From Sphaerisporangium flaviroseum (GTDB lineage: Bacteria; Actinomycetota; Actinomycetes; Streptosporangiales; Streptosporangiaceae), in NCBI RefSeq assembly GCF_039537005.1, contig NZ_BAAAZR010000012.1:35430-99429 (forward strand): 64,000 nt of DNA. Reading direction: 5' to 3'. A model generated the notes under the pieces. The model was not told the DNA's origin. It worked only from the letters and a program-made list of their open reading frames with translations, and did not search any database. The translations under genes were made by a program, and so were the position numbers. The first letter of the stretch is position 1, and each line of letters begins with the position of its first letter. Shown one piece after another: positions 62,328-64,000 of the stretch.

Positions 62328-62863
62328 CGCTCCTCCTTCAGTTTCACCGCGAGCACCTTCAGCGCCCGAGATGCCGTCGATTTGACCGTTCCGCGGCTGA
62401 CACCCATCACCTGGGCGATCTCCGCTTCCGACAGGTCGAGGTAGAACCGCAGCACCAACACCTCGCGCTGGCGTCGCGGCAGAGCCCGGACCGCCAGAAA
62501 CACCTGCCGCCGGGTCTCCCCCAGCAGCGCCGCCGCCTCCGCCGACCAGAAGGGAACCTCACGGTGACCGCGGAATCGCCCGATGATCACCCTGCGCCGC
62601 AGGACCATCCGGCACCCATTGACCACGGCCGTGCGCAGGTAAGGCAGCACCTGCCTTCGGTCGGTCAACCGGCCCCATCTGCGATACACCGCGGCGAACG
62701 CGTCCTGAACCACGTCCTCGGCACTCTCCTGGTCGCCTACCAGCAGGAACGCCAGCCGCACAAGCGCCAGGCGGTGAGCGAGGAATAATTCGGCTACGAC
62801 CGTGTCGGCCGAGGCCTCGCCGCCCGGAGAACCGGGTGGCGGATGGATGATCTCGGATTTCAT
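62324..62863 (-). CDS. SigE-family RNA polymerase sigma factor (group 4)
   Basis: 179 residues from the ATG at 62863. Region 2 reads LFLAHRLALVRLAFLLVGDQ then ESAEDVVQDAFAAVYRRWGR, with AYLRTAVVN-like PYLRTAVVNGCRMVLRRR. Region 4 (about 115-175) reads LPRRQREVLVLRFYLDLSEA then IAQVMGVSRGTVKSTASRAL. The VYRRWGRL and SRGTVKS patterns are typical of the actinobacterial SigE-type extracytoplasmic-function group. It forms an operon with the CU044_5270 gene. Start could also be a GTG twelve bases upstream. Confidence 0.92.
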   Translation of the reverse strand: MKSEIIHPPPGSPGGEASADTVVAELFLAHRLALVRLAFLLVGDQESAEDVVQDAFAAVYRRWGRLTDRRQVLPYLRTAVVNGCRMVLRRRVIIGRFRGHREVPFWSAEAAALLGETRRQVFLAVRALPRRQREVLVLRFYLDLSEAEIAQVMGVSRGTVKSTASRALKVLAVKLKEER

Positions 62864-63006
62864 ATCTTCTACATGCACAAGCCCCCCAGGAGGTTGCGTC
62901 ACGCCGGTAATCGAGTGGGTGTGTGCTCGGGCAGCATGATGGCGTCCTGGTCGGCGAGCTTGGCCCACCGCCGCGGTAGGTGATCGGGGGCAGCCCTGTG
63001 CTCCTC

Positions 63007-63484
63007 CTATGCCGAGACCGTCTTGTCGGGATCGAGGTGGCGGTAGATGGTGGCGCGGCTGACGCCGAGGCGGTCGGCGATCTGCTGGACGGTGTAGCGG
63101 CGCTTGCCGTCGTCGCCCTTCATCTCATACAACGCGCGGGCCATCTCCACGCCATGGGCGTCTAGGGCGCCGGGCGCCCGCCGACGCGGCCGCGTGCTCG
63201 GGCCGAGGCGAGTCCTTCGAGGGTGCCCTCGACGATGAGTTCGCGGAGAAATTCGTCCAAGGCGCCGAACATATGGAACTGCAGGCGGCCGGATGGGGTG
63301 GAGGTGTCGATGCCCTGCTTGAGCACCAGGAGGTCGACCTCGCGCTCGCGGAGCTGCGCCGCCAGGTCCAGCAGGTGGCGCAGCGAGCGGGGCGCGACAG
63401 GCGGGTGATGACGAAGGTGTCGCCGGAGCGCAGGTAGTCCAGCGCCTTGTCGAGCTCGGGGCGGCGGTCGATTTCGTACAACAA
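63007..63484 (-). pseudogene. Serine resolvase/invertase pseudogene
   Basis: Three frames join: LYEIDRRPELDKALDYLRSG with DTFVITRLSR, then, after a shift near 63395, LRHLLDLAAQLREREVDLLV, IDTSTPSGRLQFHMFGALDE and ARGRVGGRP, then, after a shift near 63170, YTVQQIADRLGVSRATIYRH. This is a resolvase catalytic domain with the E-helix and C-terminal Hin-type helix-turn-helix. The first 50-60 residues, including the active-site serine, are missing. It may come from the same kind of Tn3 element as 53492-54040, but linkage is not shown. Confidence 0.75.
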
Positions 63485-63703
63485 GATTACGTCAGGGCCC
63501 GGACAGGGTTCGCGCCGACGGGGTCGTGATGGTGACCTGGGAGTGCCGCTCGTTTGGGGCTCATGACACGTTTCTTACCGGCACGTCCGCCGCGAGTTCA
63601 GCCAGACTGAAGGACATTCATCGGGAACACACGCGAGTTCGCTGGGTGAGATCTGAAATCGCGGGGAGTTCGTCGTTGACGCCGGCGTCATGACCCAAAG
63701 GGA

Positions 63704-64000
63704 TCACGGTTGGGGTGTCTGATCGAGCTCGTCGGCGAGTAGGTGCTCGGCGACGGCGGAGTATCTGGCGGCGGTGCTGTGGGAGATCCCGAAGACCAGC
63801 GACAGGTGAAGCGGGTCCGCCCCTCCGGCGAGAGCTTCGTGGAGGATGCGGTCCTTGCGTATCCGGTCGACACTGCAGCCGGTGCGGTTCATCCGCGACG
63901 TCACGAATTGCTGGCTGATCGGACCAGTGCCGTGGGCGGTTTTGTCGCTGATCAGGACGTGGGGGTTGGTGGTGTGCGGCCAGGTTGCGCGACGGTGGCG
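63704..64000 (-). CDS. Integrase-like protein, C-terminal part at right edge
   Basis: 99 codons run off the window. The visible part reads ATWPHTTNPHVLISDKTAHG, TGPISQQFV, SVDRIRKDRILHEALAGGAD and PLHLSLVFGISHSTAARYSA. The WPHT.NPH...S..TA...GP.S and DPLHL..VFG.....A.RY pattern is the C-terminal end of a group of long actinobacterial integrases related to tyrosine recombinases. The last part looks like a helix-turn-helix. Whether the gene is intact cannot be judged. Between it and the resolvase relic (63485-63703) I see no gene. Confidence 0.65.
   Translation of the reverse strand, partial: RHRRATWPHTTNPHVLISDKTAHGTGPISQQFVTSRMNRTGCSVDRIRKDRILHEALAGGADPLHLSLVFGISHSTAARYSAVAEHLLADELDQTPQP

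Noticed and set aside
53492..63484. One 10-kb Tn3 transposon running from the left end to the resolvase relic
   Set aside because: No right inverted repeat was found near 63.5 kb, orientations do not match a simple Tn3 layout, and many unrelated genes lie between.

Overview
The window is about 70% GC with GTG starts, dense same-strand operons and actinobacterial-only families: DUF397, DUF6879, DUF6461-like, CU044_5270, a DevR/DevS dormancy system and SigE-type sigma factors. It most resembles a large-genome filamentous actinomycete chromosome, probably of the Streptosporangiaceae kind; the genus is an inference. No rRNA, tRNA, replication or core-metabolism locus is present. It reads as accessory chromosome holding intact operons and many gene relics.

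Layout. 1-10.2 kb: YCII proteins, a reductase-fold protein, a CGNR protein, an MFS exporter, a NarL-type two-component system with a convergent membrane protein, and a cyclase-family hydrolase. This stretch also holds three copies of a roughly 240-bp repeat (two direct, one inverted), each outer copy next to a truncated gene (DUF397, SRPBCC). 10.4-16.8 kb: an ABC-F ATPase, an Asp-rich secreted protein, and a PadR-ABC ATPase-FtsX permease operon behind a perfect inverted repeat. 16.8-23.9 kb: TetR, CBS, universal stress protein, phosphoketolase and DevS/DevR-type genes, a dormancy or hypoxia module with a DevR-box-like site. 24.0-31.8 kb: a LacI-controlled sugar importer with GH42 and GH10 glycosidases, probably for imported xylo- or galacto-oligosaccharides. 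32-37.6 kb: SPFH protein, two TetR regulators, a UvrA-like drug-resistance ATPase and a cold-shock-domain protein. 37.6-43.9 kb: a peptide/nickel-type ABC importer with a permease-ATPase fusion, divergent from a TetR gene across a 26-bp perfect palindrome. 44-52.2 kb: a secreted metzincin-like protein with a lipoprotein, a nucleotidyltransferase, a MerR/thioredoxin-reductase-like/MFS cluster (the MFS gene has two compensating frameshifts), and an MFS/AraC pair.

52.2-64 kb is a mosaic island: IS3 and Tn3 remnants, an autoregulated XRE/membrane-protein pair with twin operators, two broken tyrosine recombinases, a broken serine resolvase and an integrase fragment at the right edge. Between the two recombinase relics lies the most interesting pair: a LamG-NucA/NucB-type nuclease without a signal peptide, followed by an intercistronic hairpin and an acidic DUF6461-like protein. 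I read it as a candidate toxin-immunity pair stranded in a decaying integrated element.

All functional calls come from reading the translated sequence and motifs by eye; no database search was run.
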